Virus record (IMG/VR): IMGVR_UViG_3300007276_000104
Span: 1-40,370 of that record
Length of the DNA stretch: 40,370 nucleotides
From: a virus
Strand: one strand, 5' to 3'
The translations under genes and the position numbers were made by a program. The notes beneath the pieces are model-generated. The model saw only the letters and a list, made by a program, of their open reading frames with translations. It did not search any database and was not told the origin of the DNA. Of this stretch, positions 10,601-19,377 are shown piece by piece (position 1 is the stretch's first letter; each line of letters begins with the position of its first letter).

Positions 10601-11157
10601 GATATTAATTCATTTCTAAAATCATCTTTATTTTTTTCTACTAATGCTATGCGATCAAGTAATACAGCTTCATTATCTCTTCCTTTAATATCTTCTCTAT
10701 AATTACTTATAGTTCTGTCTATTGATTCAGCAATTCTTTTGTTTTCTAAATCAGAAGCGTCCCAATCATTAAAAGATTTTTTGCCTCCTTCACGTATAAA
10801 ATTATACAAAAGGTGGTTAGTAACTAGTTCTACTTCTTGTGCAGTAAATTCGGAGAATTTATATTTGTCAATATAATCTCTATCTCCATTTTTGTCAGTG
10901 AAGAACCACATATTTGTGGTTAAGTCTTGTTTAAGAAGTGGCTCACCATTAGTTTTTAATAATCCTACTTTTGGTAAATTCTTCTTGTTTGAGTTTTTGT
11001 AATTATATTCCCAGTCTCCAAACCTTTTCATGAAAGAAGGGCCAATGACTTTTGCGTAAGCAATTTCAGCAGCCTGTTCATCTTGAAATATTTCTTTGAG
11101 CTGATCATACAATTCGGATTTTTTCCCATTTGCGATGTTCAGTACATTACATTCCAT
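4654..11157 (-). CDS. Single-chain virion RNA polymerase, crAss-like (phi14:2 gp66 type, 2167 aa)
   Basis: The protein contains DFDID at residues 1339-1343 (7129-7143) in the context AKTGSDFDIDKLFAMQ, the metal-binding catalytic loop of the double-psi beta-barrel polymerases. The characterised homologue is gp66 of Cellulophaga phage phi14:2, about 2,180 residues, related to eukaryotic RNAi polymerases of the QDE-1 type and to cellular beta/beta' subunits. The size and the position of the motif agree closely. A conserved-looking segment near residues 1080-1100 (PIKLMHD...VGSQIQKN) probably belongs to the first barrel. The N-terminal ~900 residues are unrecognised and helical. Known for the family: it is packaged, injected and transcribes early genes. 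The gene sits between two giant cargo genes, 16 bases after the upstream one. Assignment is strong; promoter specificity cannot be read from sequence. Confidence 0.93.
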   Translation of the reverse strand: MECNVLNIANGKKSELYDQLKEIFQDEQAAEIAYAKVIGPSFMKRFGDWEYNYKNSNKKNLPKVGLLKTNGEPLLKQDLTTNMWFFTDKNGDRDYIDKYKFSEFTAQEVELVTNHLLYNFIREGGKKSFNDWDASDLENKRIAESIDRTISNYREDIKGRDNEAVLLDRIALVEKNKDDFRNELISSISALGIKVRERITDAEGNTITEVTEEEKGGGVNIKESFETNSKDSATANTKIMLSQIEERVFAKDENGNEVSVPVEDAFLEVPSFAKFDDVWNTLNKILVDEVGYGHGENVVDIFDVMYDKIFELQDTKMWMHDLLDTLDGYIADKNINKITEFVQAFSKTNLNYFVTQVDGGEYTVINATSTNSRQSQITNKWNNGFVARFIGENGKLADRERGVLAQILKDTRTGYKKWTSNLQLAGTNRESEAYKDAIYDAGGKAAVDIVGILERLGATDITADDVNTMIIMNGGDKKIPQTIDGLYKAIGYMLGTKNGILSEGYQFTNEAGSFENVFNQESFTKAFAEAVAFRMTDMSDSSVLLNQGKSGYTVSNPTYISNKINEWKKDISGLEKMLMDKGKHNSKWISHLLALDVTESTEERNNAIENRLNNLKAGLDSSFKSKGKNDGVENTSITTNDQINANLVQMLNGILSKSDKSMFPTIIAADKSRRILLEGFDVFKSSIQAMDNGETYISPKAVDVSFGYFLDEYNRMKRVNRENSDKNIQKVVHYHGENGNGLKSQIFPEFSKDNTDPKYAELRKAIYGKTFESDKYEGMSSKQEEIVRKFIEADLSDRVNEHVNKLKKIDNISEKLLKHYKNDMVALAGDYFMNGLIASVEYTKLFSGDPAYYKNNADLIKRIPATYTDGLQLRLENGDALRFNQATINGVEVASQYVDKIRNSVKDKSIAKAYERVNTTDAQAWITPRRWRFLKQKLGQWGPQHDKVYSKMKSGESMSPSEMKLAAQPLKGVYFEINEGRPVYLKYSQAVLIPELVKGTPMQVIYNKMTQNPETGKPYGDKEGHLEIHEVVTIDGIKVGAVEPTSIHKDGTTELLPEADIKLNPVILNNRGWKLQQDLPIKLMHDTNVGSQIQKNIFEGLQMTKDYELNGKKIKGKDLATRIHETVSKLSNLGKEDIKREFGIDENNIITDEQYIYNALIREFEDRGGNENVLDALRKQMPLDAIPQIKGKVESIFMSIMNRKMTKISTEGGSFIQVSPFGLETIGEDSGITIVSKNYNGKGLLPPRIEKGKVLPGQAFITHTQAMKLLKKHKIKLEGKDINSAMALLDPSALEMITYRIPNQGMSSNDYLEIVGVLPPGVGDSIIVYDGLPAKTGSDFDIDKLFAMQNTLVYDPEIMKLTKLTRENSHLLPKKITKLSENASQKEILRAEIKDQENYEAQLEKLLAQNELVAQYKAVLNSPLTYDAMMRSIDGAQLKDDIVGTKGKDGKLKGGLFPAVEMKNMELFSPLTQLETKSEYLSGKMGVGQTANHLVDHVMNQMLDVKLNRWLGVGNKREETGEKGKKKFITFFDSETTDIHSIADNLSAFLNAYVDIAKDPYIARANHNSVTANVTFMLLRAGADMKWVNRFIGQPILKELVDLQREQMSITAEDIMLKDNEGNIGKGSALDQIRVNYGFAPIPANVSGATVAGLSTSALEKNIKTEGERDRDLDYEILKAWSFLQEQGRIFGDSVIAAKSDTAGAGGSNVDRMVNENKIKKIKEDGNIQNYETKFMGTMLGTYAENTLEFVKDVVMSSNLFLSGTQGAIDTYNTVSFQTANGDLLTDARLGKAIDGAFYSYIMSGTTLFKDNNKNFKKLTEDNKDKGTLSIPSQVMERQLAIAEGKAERNYLLEELEISTWKDKKYLGINNKNKPTYYENQIYRGWMDLYNKQLYKKDGKLDNENMHPDKELAIDLVKYAFLSSGFQNNLSQFFSYIPHQILKDFDISGEIRDAIKEADEMPTDDNFVEQFQRHSKNNPKIVKTLNVSKMETLKGNRNVFIYKPALNKSQEFGSVDKNARFFPKFVNGRIATYNPQTGWTKVDNFLYEQVGTVRRLDSEGKNMEVPVYKRTFELGSTKGKFKSFEYSKEQKITESMVSENNPSPLVQVKIQEGVNSIMQSEETFIDNNGRKFDEIMNDAYLEQKSSDIQLISDNLTQIIEDKNIQCK

Positions 11158-11173
11158 TATATATGTGTATTAA

Positions 11174-14100
11174 TTATTTTTTACATTTAGGCTGTTTTTT
11201 GTCATCTTCTTTTTTAACAGCATTGTCATTTTGAACTTTAGTGTTATTAGGTTTTGCACTATTTGTTGATCCATCACCAACACTTTTTCTTCTAGTTCTA
11301 ATTTTTCTTACTTTAGACGAAGGTATATCTTTTTTAGCAGGTGTGCTAATTTTAGTATCATCAACTTTTGAGGATTTTAAAGTAAAACCTGATCCTTCGT
11401 TATCCGCGTCAAAAAGGTATTGGTTATTTTCACGCTTCAATCTTACCTTTCCTACTTTCTCACTTCTATCAAGAATTTCATATTCCAAACCAGTGTCTTC
11501 ATGTATAACTACATCTCCGTCATTAAACTCAGATAGAGGTTTTGGTTCTGGAGACTGTTTCTCGATAGCAATAGCAACCTTAGCTCTTTCATCTTGTCTA
11601 AACTGAGGCATTTTTCTTTGTTCAGCGGTTAAGCTTTTCCACCAATCAATAGAATCTTTTACAGTATATAAAGCAGGTTTAGTTACACCAGACATATCTG
11701 GTGCTTTTGTATTTTCAAGAGTAATTTTATTTACAACTTTCATTGCAACATTTTTATCAATAGCAGGTGCAGGCTTGCCTAACGCTGTTATTTCTTTACC
11801 ATCCCATACATAAAATTTACCTGGAAATTGTTTTTTAAGCTCAGCATTAATTTTCATTCTTAATCCAGCGTCATCATCTGTAATAAGACTATCAGGACTA
11901 ACAGTTGCTGTGTCAACAACAGTTTTAACCACCTCTCCTTTTTTAACTTTAACTGGTTTAGCAGGAACTTTACTGTCAACAGGCTTAGCATATATCTGAA
12001 CTCTTCTTCTTTGTCTTCCAGATTCTTGACCACCAGCAGCTTCATATTGCTCAATAGTTTCAGTATCAAATTCAGGTGCACCAATTACTACGTTAGTATT
12101 AATAATTCTGTTGTCCATAACAAAATCTCTATACCCTGGATAATCTTTAGTGTTATTCCACATGTTAAGATTAAACTGTCTTCTTTTTGTATCTCTTAAG
12201 AAATCGACTAATTCTTGTCTTTTAGAAACTCTATTATCTGGTTTTATATGATTGCCTTTATCACCAAAATACAAATTAATACCACTCATATATAATTGTG
12301 ATGTTAATCCTTCAGTTTTTTGACTAACATATACAAACATGTTAATTATATCTTTAAGTTCCGGATCACCTTTAAGAAATTCAACTTCAGGCTTTAATTC
12401 AGTACGAATTCTTTCTTGTAATTCAGGGTCTGTTAATGATAAAGGTGTTGATAAATTATATTTCTTTTTACCTTTCTTTTCATTAGGCACAGCAATGTCA
12501 ATTAAAATATCAGCTAAAGTCTCAGCCTGTTCATTAGTATTCTTAAGGAAATTTAATCTAACAGGAAATGGTGTACCATCAGCTTTTCTTAATAAAACAA
12601 ATAATCCACCTCTATAAGGCATAGGTTTGCCATCCTCATCTTTTACAGAAAATTCTGTTGCTTCAAATCCTTGAGATCTTACAGGTTTTCCACCAACTCT
12701 AGTTGCGTCATATAATTCTCCATCAATATTTGAATAAGCTATATGAGGAGTCTTTTTGCTGTCTTTAACTTGCTTTAAATCCTTAATACTATTTTCCGCT
12801 ACCACTCCATTCTCATCTACTTGTGTTTGAAGTTGGCCCCCTGAAGTATGTTTTATCTCAGAAGAAACAACTTCTCCACGAAATAATCCATCTATAATAT
12901 TTTTTCTTTCAGTAACATAATTCTCTTCATATCTTTTTTTGTCAATATCAGGAGCAGTATTTGCTGGTTTTTCTGGCAAATGACTAAAAATACCATTCCC
13001 ATCTCCTATAAATACTTGTACAGGAAAGTGATCATAAACACTTTGAGGTATTTCAGATTTTTTAGCTTGAGCAGTTTTAAAATCTCTATATGCTTTTTTA
13101 GCCCTATCGGTGCCATATTTAATAAACTTTTGATCTACTTCATATCTTACTTTAGTTCCAATCTTAGAAGATCCATCTTTAATCCAATCTCTATAAGCTT
13201 TGTTAGTAACATTATTAGCATCAAGAAATGCAATACTTTTACCATTATTAATTTTAGTTTCTAATGCTTCTTCTTGCTTTTCCTGAACCTCTTCTTCGAA
13301 CCAAGCTTCTTCTTCTCTATGCTCATCTTCTAATGCTTCTTCAACAGGAACAACAACATTATTAGCTGGAGTTTTAATGTTTGCATTTTTAGATTGAGTT
13401 TTAGTCTTTAATTCTTTTTCAGCTTCCTCAGAAGCCTCTGTTGCTAAAGCCTCTTCTTCTTCTTTTTGTAGAGCAGCTATTCTTTCACCTAATTGTTTTA
13501 ATACAGTATCTTTCTCACTCTTTTTTGAGTATCCAGTCACATCACCCTTTTCAACTCTTGACTTAAATTTTTCAAGTAAAGCTTTGTCAGTAGTATTATT
13601 AATCATTTGAGCAGTTTGCTTATTAATTAATGCTTTCTGAAATTCTTTATCATTCAATCTTGTCAATTGCATGGTATTTTCAGTAATAGCATCATTAAGT
13701 TCTAATTGCTCTAAATATCCATCAGCTATTTCAAATTGAGTATCTTCATTATATACTTTTCCAGCTCTTCTATTTCCTTCTTTTTCATCAGATGTTAATC
13801 CTCCTTTAACTGGCTTACTTAATTCTTTAACTTCTTTTTCTAATTGAGATAAATCATAATTATGATTTTTAATTATTTCAGATTTAAGTGCCCTGCTCTC
13901 TTTATCTACTGCAGTTTCTAAAGCCTCAGTTTGTCTTCTTATAGCTTCTTTTGTAGCAAGTATTTTAGACTGAACATCTTTTCTTTTCATATATCTATCA
14001 GTTGGTTTTCTGATAGCATCATGCTTAATATCTTTTATTCTTTTTTCTTGCTCTTGTTTAGATTTTGTAATTCTTTCAGAGTGTTTGTTGTTTTCATATT

Positions 14101-15769
14101 CAATACGAGACATAGCTTTTACTATGTTGGCATCAGTATTTTTATTCTTAGCTTTATTTAAGTTTTTATAATGAATTTCTTTTACCTCTTCTGCAATTTT
14201 AAGTGCACGGTCAGCTCCTTCTTTAGCAAGTTCTGAGTTCCACTCGTATCCATTATCTTTTTGAAATTGCTCTTGCTCTTCAGCAGTCATTTCAGGGCCA
14301 TTTTTAATAGCACTCATAACCATTTCTAAGTTATCGCTATCAATACCATCAAGAACCATTTCTAAAATGATTTCATCTTGAGCCATTTCTATTTCTCTTT
14401 CAGTTCCATTTACATCTGCTTGATTTTTTTGGATTTGTAGAGCTGCTAATACCTTATTTCTATCGCCTAATGCTGTATTAAAATTTTCTGATGCACTAGC
14501 TTCAAATTCTTTTTTATCTTTAGATTTAAACGCGTCATTTACTTTTGGCCCTACTGCTTGAAATACAGATCCACCTAATCCACCAAATAGCATTGATGTC
14601 TTAGTCTCATCAGAACTCATTATTTCAGATAATTGATTATCGTACTCTTCTTTAGAAATTAAACCTGCACGTAATTCAGTTCCTAGTTTAGCTTTAGATG
14701 ATATATAACTTTGATATCCTTCTTCACCAGCTTCAGATAAAAATGTGCCAGCTATTGCTCCAGCTTTTTTAGCCCATTGTGGTACATCAAGACTAGTAGT
14801 AAGTTTCCTTGCTACCTCCATTTGTCTTGTTACTGGATTAAATACTTTACCGATTGATAAATATTGAACCATATCTTGAGCTAACATTGCCCAACCATGC
14901 TTATAGTTTTCAGAAGCTCCTTCTGCAGCACTTAATCTAGCTTCTTCATCTGTAAATAATTTATTTGTCTTTGGATTAATCTCTGTTAACCTAGTATTGT
15001 ATATATCTTCAAATGTACCAGAAGCTTCCATTGTATTTTCAATGTGTCTTGATACAACTGCTTGTGTAATGCCTTCAGTCATCCATTCAGCCTGAATACC
15101 CATTTTCTTAGATATATCAAATGCTTCTTTAGATATTTCTCTTCCTAATTTTTTGCCAACACCTCTACCAGCTCGTCCAGCAATTTTACTAACACCACGA
15201 CCAAGCATACCTAATCCTTTAGTTGCTGCCATAGACGGCAACATCATAGATAAAGTAGAAGCAACAGAAACAGAGTTTTTAAACCAGTATCCTGAATCTA
15301 ATAAATTCATTTCTCCTGGTGTCTTTTCATATATTTGTGTAGCATCTTGCGTACCTTCTCTTATAGACTTACCTATATCAGAAAACCAGTTAGCAAATTC
15401 TTTTTCATCACCAGATACAAGATTAGCCATTCCTTCCCAATCTAATAGATATCCAACACCTTCGATAGTTCCACCAACAATTTCACCAACAACAGCTTGA
15501 GTAATAGCATTACCCAACTGGTCAGTCCATGGTTGTAATTCAGCTCTTCTAGTATTTAATCCTCCTTGAATTTCATCAATAGTGGCTCCGTCATCCCATT
15601 GAGAATCACCTAATCCTGAATCACCAACATTAACCCTTCTATTCCAATCAGCATTTTTTCCCGGATCACTTGGTAATACACTATTGAATTCTTCTTCAGA
15701 AAATAAATTACCTTCAGGATTATCTACTATGTCTAAACTACCGTCTAGTAAGTCATCTAATTCATCCAT
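11174..15769 (-). CDS. Giant virion cargo/ejection protein (1531 aa)
   Basis: This very large protein starts with an acidic region, followed by Ala/Gly-rich, partly hydrophobic helices at about residues 86-110 and 165-205 (ending in the basic Gly-rich run RGVSKIAGRAGRGVGKKLG). A further Ala/Gly segment (AKKAGAIAGTFLSEAGEEGY) lies near residue 340. Residues ~480-860 are strongly charged and predicted coiled coil. A small beta-rich module occurs late (SEFNDGDVVIHEDTGLEYEI), and the extreme C-terminus is Lys-rich. It follows the 664-residue gene with a single base between stop and start (TAA-A-ATG), so the two are translated together. Gene order matches the crAss-like block of large capsid cargo proteins ahead of the virion polymerase. 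I recognise no enzyme motif; a membrane-interacting ejection role is inferred from the amphipathic segments. Confidence 0.7.
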   Translation of the reverse strand: MDELDDLLDGSLDIVDNPEGNLFSEEEFNSVLPSDPGKNADWNRRVNVGDSGLGDSQWDDGATIDEIQGGLNTRRAELQPWTDQLGNAITQAVVGEIVGGTIEGVGYLLDWEGMANLVSGDEKEFANWFSDIGKSIREGTQDATQIYEKTPGEMNLLDSGYWFKNSVSVASTLSMMLPSMAATKGLGMLGRGVSKIAGRAGRGVGKKLGREISKEAFDISKKMGIQAEWMTEGITQAVVSRHIENTMEASGTFEDIYNTRLTEINPKTNKLFTDEEARLSAAEGASENYKHGWAMLAQDMVQYLSIGKVFNPVTRQMEVARKLTTSLDVPQWAKKAGAIAGTFLSEAGEEGYQSYISSKAKLGTELRAGLISKEEYDNQLSEIMSSDETKTSMLFGGLGGSVFQAVGPKVNDAFKSKDKKEFEASASENFNTALGDRNKVLAALQIQKNQADVNGTEREIEMAQDEIILEMVLDGIDSDNLEMVMSAIKNGPEMTAEEQEQFQKDNGYEWNSELAKEGADRALKIAEEVKEIHYKNLNKAKNKNTDANIVKAMSRIEYENNKHSERITKSKQEQEKRIKDIKHDAIRKPTDRYMKRKDVQSKILATKEAIRRQTEALETAVDKESRALKSEIIKNHNYDLSQLEKEVKELSKPVKGGLTSDEKEGNRRAGKVYNEDTQFEIADGYLEQLELNDAITENTMQLTRLNDKEFQKALINKQTAQMINNTTDKALLEKFKSRVEKGDVTGYSKKSEKDTVLKQLGERIAALQKEEEEALATEASEEAEKELKTKTQSKNANIKTPANNVVVPVEEALEDEHREEEAWFEEEVQEKQEEALETKINNGKSIAFLDANNVTNKAYRDWIKDGSSKIGTKVRYEVDQKFIKYGTDRAKKAYRDFKTAQAKKSEIPQSVYDHFPVQVFIGDGNGIFSHLPEKPANTAPDIDKKRYEENYVTERKNIIDGLFRGEVVSSEIKHTSGGQLQTQVDENGVVAENSIKDLKQVKDSKKTPHIAYSNIDGELYDATRVGGKPVRSQGFEATEFSVKDEDGKPMPYRGGLFVLLRKADGTPFPVRLNFLKNTNEQAETLADILIDIAVPNEKKGKKKYNLSTPLSLTDPELQERIRTELKPEVEFLKGDPELKDIINMFVYVSQKTEGLTSQLYMSGINLYFGDKGNHIKPDNRVSKRQELVDFLRDTKRRQFNLNMWNNTKDYPGYRDFVMDNRIINTNVVIGAPEFDTETIEQYEAAGGQESGRQRRRVQIYAKPVDSKVPAKPVKVKKGEVVKTVVDTATVSPDSLITDDDAGLRMKINAELKKQFPGKFYVWDGKEITALGKPAPAIDKNVAMKVVNKITLENTKAPDMSGVTKPALYTVKDSIDWWKSLTAEQRKMPQFRQDERAKVAIAIEKQSPEPKPLSEFNDGDVVIHEDTGLEYEILDRSEKVGKVRLKRENNQYLFDADNEGSGFTLKSSKVDDTKISTPAKKDIPSSKVRKIRTRRKSVGDGSTNSAKPNNTKVQNDNAVKKEDDKKQPKCKK

Positions 15770-15770
15770 T

Positions 15771-17765
15771 TTATTGGTTTTTTTGAGATTTACCTAATAC
15801 TTGTTTTGAGTTAGCAATTTGATCATAATGACTTGTTACTTTATTAATACTTCTTTGCATCTCATCATCATACATTAATTTATATACTTTAGGCAAAACT
15901 GGTGTTCCATCATCATTAAGTGCTATTTGTATAGCACCACTTCCAGGAACTCTTTGAAAGTTTAATTGGTCTATTTCTTCTTTAGAATACTCTGTTTCAC
16001 TTCTAATTGTAGCAGCTTCGTAAGTTTTGGTTTGTGGATTAAGTTCAGTAACAACCATTTCATTTACAGGTATTCCTGATGCAGAACGAATCATATGTTT
16101 ATTATAATTTTTCCCACTCTTAATAGCCTCATTCATTCTTGATATAGAACCAAGCAATTGTCTAGGATGACCATCATTTTGAACATACACTATTGGAGTA
16201 TCACCTTTATCATATTTTCCAGTATTTTCATCTATTTCAATCTGAACTACAAATGCACCAGGCATTTCAATATGTCCTGGGGCAAATCCAAGAACTTTTC
16301 CTTTTCTCATTAAAGAATTAAATTGATCTAGCTCTAAGCCCATTTGACTAGCAACTACATCTTTAGCTCCTATTTCTTTTCCTGCTATTTTCATAGTTTT
16401 TTGAGCAAAAGAACCGTTTGTATCTCCATCTCCTAATAAATCTTCACCTAATGCTACAAATGTATTATTTGGGTTAGAAGGTTTAATGACTTTAGACATT
16501 GTTTTCTCAGCCTTTAAAGCACCATTTTTATATATATCATAAACTTCTTTATCAGTATAAGGTAAATTAGTTTCTGGGTTTATTGAGCTTAATACAGGAT
16601 TAGCTTTTCTTAATGAGTCTAAACTTTCTTTTAATTCTGCAACTTCTTTATTTTCTTTTTCATATGACTTATTTGCCATATCAAAAGTTGCTAATTCCTT
16701 ATTTTTTTCTTTCCAAGGTATTGGAAGATTTTTAATTAATTCTCTATCTTTTTTAATTCTATCTTCTCTTTCTTTATCATATTGTGGAGAGACATCTCTC
16801 AATTGACCACTAGTAAACAATACATTTGCTCTTTCTTCACTAGGTAAATTAAATGCTTCATTCCAAATACCATCTTGATATGTTATATCAATAGTATCCC
16901 ATTGTTGAGAAGGATCTATCATACCTTTTGTTGGATCTAAAGATGTTGGTTGAGGTTGCATTCCTGATGGTAATAAAGTAGATTTTTCATTAATATCTTT
17001 ACGTTGAAATACATTACCTGCAGATTGAGCAGATTTCATTATCTCTTCTTCTGCATTAGCAATACCTAATCTTTCCATTTCTTGAGCATAAGCCATTAAA
17101 TCTTGATCACCTTTTAAAGCTTGAGCAATAACTTTTTCTATATGCTCAGCAGGTAATGTTTTATGAATATAACTACCGTCTCTATAATATCCATTTTCAT
17201 CAACCTGAAGTCCTGTAGCTTTAGCAATCTCCTGTGGTGTCATTTTAGACGCAATATCTCTACCGCGTTGCATTATATCAATATGAGCTGCACCAACATA
17301 GTCTTGATACTGTCCGCCTTCAGTAACACCTTTATATTGTGTTAATGCTTCTTGAAGTCCTAATCTTTTTTGGTCAGCAGTTAAATCTTTACGATTCATT
17401 ATGTTTTTCTCATTCTCCTTATATTGATTATATGCGGCAGCAGCCTGACCTGTTTTACCTTCTAAACTTAATTCATTAGTCTTTCTATTACGTAAGCCTT
17501 TTACTCTATTAATTAAGTTTCTATCAACTCCACTATTCATTAGTTGATCTGATAAACTTCCTGCTTCTTTTTTAAACGCACCAATTTGTCCAGATACGTA
17601 ATCTTTATCTGGGCCTAATGCTTGAGATTCTAGTGCTGCAAATTCATCTAATGCCAATTGTGCTTGGTCATCTTGCTGTTGCTTAGCTAGAGGCACCATC
17701 ATTATCTCGTCAAGAGATAAGGGTTTAAAAGATGAAGTAGTAATATCTGGTGTTATTCCTGCCAT
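15771..17765 (-). CDS. Internal virion (cargo) protein, helical (664 aa)
   Basis: The N-terminus (SSFKPLSLDEIMMVPLAKQ, residues 11-29) resembles a leader seen on internal structural proteins of many Bacteroidota phages. It is followed by a Gln/Ala/Lys-rich helical region (about 30-250), a charged linker near 330-390, and a more globular beta-containing C-terminal part (about 430-660). There is no membrane segment or enzyme motif. It lies between the glycine-zipper protein and the 1531-residue cargo protein in one operon with short gaps. A role as a cargo or core protein, analogous to T7 internal core proteins, follows from position and composition, not from a diagnostic domain. Confidence 0.7.
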   Translation of the reverse strand: MAGITPDITTSSFKPLSLDEIMMVPLAKQQQDDQAQLALDEFAALESQALGPDKDYVSGQIGAFKKEAGSLSDQLMNSGVDRNLINRVKGLRNRKTNELSLEGKTGQAAAAYNQYKENEKNIMNRKDLTADQKRLGLQEALTQYKGVTEGGQYQDYVGAAHIDIMQRGRDIASKMTPQEIAKATGLQVDENGYYRDGSYIHKTLPAEHIEKVIAQALKGDQDLMAYAQEMERLGIANAEEEIMKSAQSAGNVFQRKDINEKSTLLPSGMQPQPTSLDPTKGMIDPSQQWDTIDITYQDGIWNEAFNLPSEERANVLFTSGQLRDVSPQYDKEREDRIKKDRELIKNLPIPWKEKNKELATFDMANKSYEKENKEVAELKESLDSLRKANPVLSSINPETNLPYTDKEVYDIYKNGALKAEKTMSKVIKPSNPNNTFVALGEDLLGDGDTNGSFAQKTMKIAGKEIGAKDVVASQMGLELDQFNSLMRKGKVLGFAPGHIEMPGAFVVQIEIDENTGKYDKGDTPIVYVQNDGHPRQLLGSISRMNEAIKSGKNYNKHMIRSASGIPVNEMVVTELNPQTKTYEAATIRSETEYSKEEIDQLNFQRVPGSGAIQIALNDDGTPVLPKVYKLMYDDEMQRSINKVTSHYDQIANSKQVLGKSQKNQ

Positions 17766-17783
17766 GATGTAAATATATTAATT

Positions 17784-19367
17784 TTATACTGTTCTTGCTG
17801 CTTTTCTTGCTGCTTTTTTTCTTTTCTCTGAATCTAAATGTTGTCCTTGTGCTCCGTATGATAATCCCATTAATTCAGGATATCTTTTAAACAACTCTTC
17901 TCTGCCTACTCCTCCAAGATCATTTCCTAGTTGAGAAAGTAATTTAGATTTATTAGTTTGATAGCCTGCATCTAATTGCAAATTAGTCATTTTTTCAGTA
18001 TTAGACTGATTTAAATTAGCTTGGTCAACACTTAAATTAAATTGTTGTCCTGCTCTTTTTTCTTGTCTATTCTCTGCACCTGCTGATTGATAAGCCTGTG
18101 ATTGAGCTTTTTGTCCCTGTAATTGAGATGCCAATAAATTAGCTCGAGCTGAAGATCCTGAACCACCAGTAGAGCTTAATATTGCATCGCGGTTATTTAA
18201 TACACCTTTTTGTACTGTATTTTGCAATCCTTTCTCATCAACTAATTGCTCATTATACCTGTTACCTAATCTATCAAATCCAGCCTGTTCTGGTTTTTTA
18301 AGATTAGCAAGCTGAGCTAAATTCATTGCTGCGGGAGCATATCTTAATAATTCTGTAGGATTAAACTTAACATCACTACTAAAATCAGGATTAGCAGGAT
18401 TCATTCTGTTATTTAAGTCATCACCGATATTATCAACATTCTTTTGAAAATACTCTTCTTGTAGTTTTTTATCTGTAAATTCATTATTTCTAACTGAATC
18501 ACTAAGAGGGTTTGATTTAAGATAATTTTGTATTGATGGTTCAGTCTTTTCTTCTAAACCTGTATTAGCTAACCAGCCTCTAGTACCTAATGGATTTTTT
18601 GGATCTTCTACACCTTTACCTTGAAATTCAACTGGATTTTGCCACATACGTCCAGTATCCTTATAATGCTTATATTCTTTTAAAAATTGTTCTGAATCTT
18701 TAATTGGATCACCACCATCAGCATACATATTGCCTCCTTTCTTATAACTATTAGTTGAAGCGTTATGTTGATATAAATCATTGTTATAGTCAGCTTCTTG
18801 AGCATCTTTTTGTTTCCTTGCTCCGCCAACTAATCCAGCAACTCCACCAACTACACCTCCAATAGCAGCACCCCATGGGCCAAATGACATTCCTGCTTGA
18901 GCACCTGCCATAGCACCAGAAGCTGCACTAGCACCTTTAGACGGTACATCTGGAGCAGCAGTCTTACCACTTGTGTCAATTCCTGTATCACCAAAAGCCA
19001 TATTAGCAAGACCTAATGCTCCAGTTGCTGCACCCATATATCCTCCTACACCTGGCCCCCCTGTTCCTACTTGGGGAATATCGCCCCCATTGTTAAGTTG
19101 GTTTGACGCAGGCTCAGAGCCTAAAGGCTCTGCACCATTTTCAGCGTCGGCTGAAAATTTTGCCGCCTGCTGAGGTTTAGTTCTTGCTTCTTGAATAGAC
19201 TTAACGTGTTCTTGAGCTTGTTTTAATCTACCTTGTAGTTCATTTAGAGTAGCAATATCTTCAGGACTATTTCTTCCTTCAAATCTTTTAGCTATTAATG
19301 CACTAGCCTCTGAGAATGATTTCCCTTTTAAGAAAGCTGGTAAATTGAATTTTTTAATTATGTCCAT
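17784..19367 (-). CDS. Glycine-zipper ejection-type virion protein (527 aa)
   Basis: An N-terminal charged helix (about 1-65) leads into an Ala/Gly-rich low-complexity region (about 95-182). Its core, residues 150-182, is a hydrophobic glycine zipper (GPWGAAIGGVVGGVAGLVGG) capped by Arg/Lys. The rest is polar, Asn/Gln-rich and helical with a Lys-rich end. Glycine zippers of this kind occur in phage ejection proteins that insert in the host envelope, as in T7 gp14-like proteins. Ten bases separate it from the upstream lysozyme-like gene and 18 from the downstream gene. The motif KKGGNMYADGGD (about 208-219) is of a type often seen in Bacteroidota phage virion proteins. Function inferred: a pore- or channel-forming cargo protein for DNA and polymerase delivery. 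Confidence 0.7.
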   Translation of the reverse strand: MDIIKKFNLPAFLKGKSFSEASALIAKRFEGRNSPEDIATLNELQGRLKQAQEHVKSIQEARTKPQQAAKFSADAENGAEPLGSEPASNQLNNGGDIPQVGTGGPGVGGYMGAATGALGLANMAFGDTGIDTSGKTAAPDVPSKGASAASGAMAGAQAGMSFGPWGAAIGGVVGGVAGLVGGARKQKDAQEADYNNDLYQHNASTNSYKKGGNMYADGGDPIKDSEQFLKEYKHYKDTGRMWQNPVEFQGKGVEDPKNPLGTRGWLANTGLEEKTEPSIQNYLKSNPLSDSVRNNEFTDKKLQEEYFQKNVDNIGDDLNNRMNPANPDFSSDVKFNPTELLRYAPAAMNLAQLANLKKPEQAGFDRLGNRYNEQLVDEKGLQNTVQKGVLNNRDAILSSTGGSGSSARANLLASQLQGQKAQSQAYQSAGAENRQEKRAGQQFNLSVDQANLNQSNTEKMTNLQLDAGYQTNKSKLLSQLGNDLGGVGREELFKRYPELMGLSYGAQGQHLDSEKRKKAARKAARTV

Positions 19368-19377
19368 AATATTATTT

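Noticed and set aside
11241-15500. Several plus-strand open frames of 60-120 codons opposite the 1531-residue gene
   Set aside because: Same reasoning: low-complexity hydrophobic translations, no neighbours or signals, and a long well-formed coding frame on the other strand.
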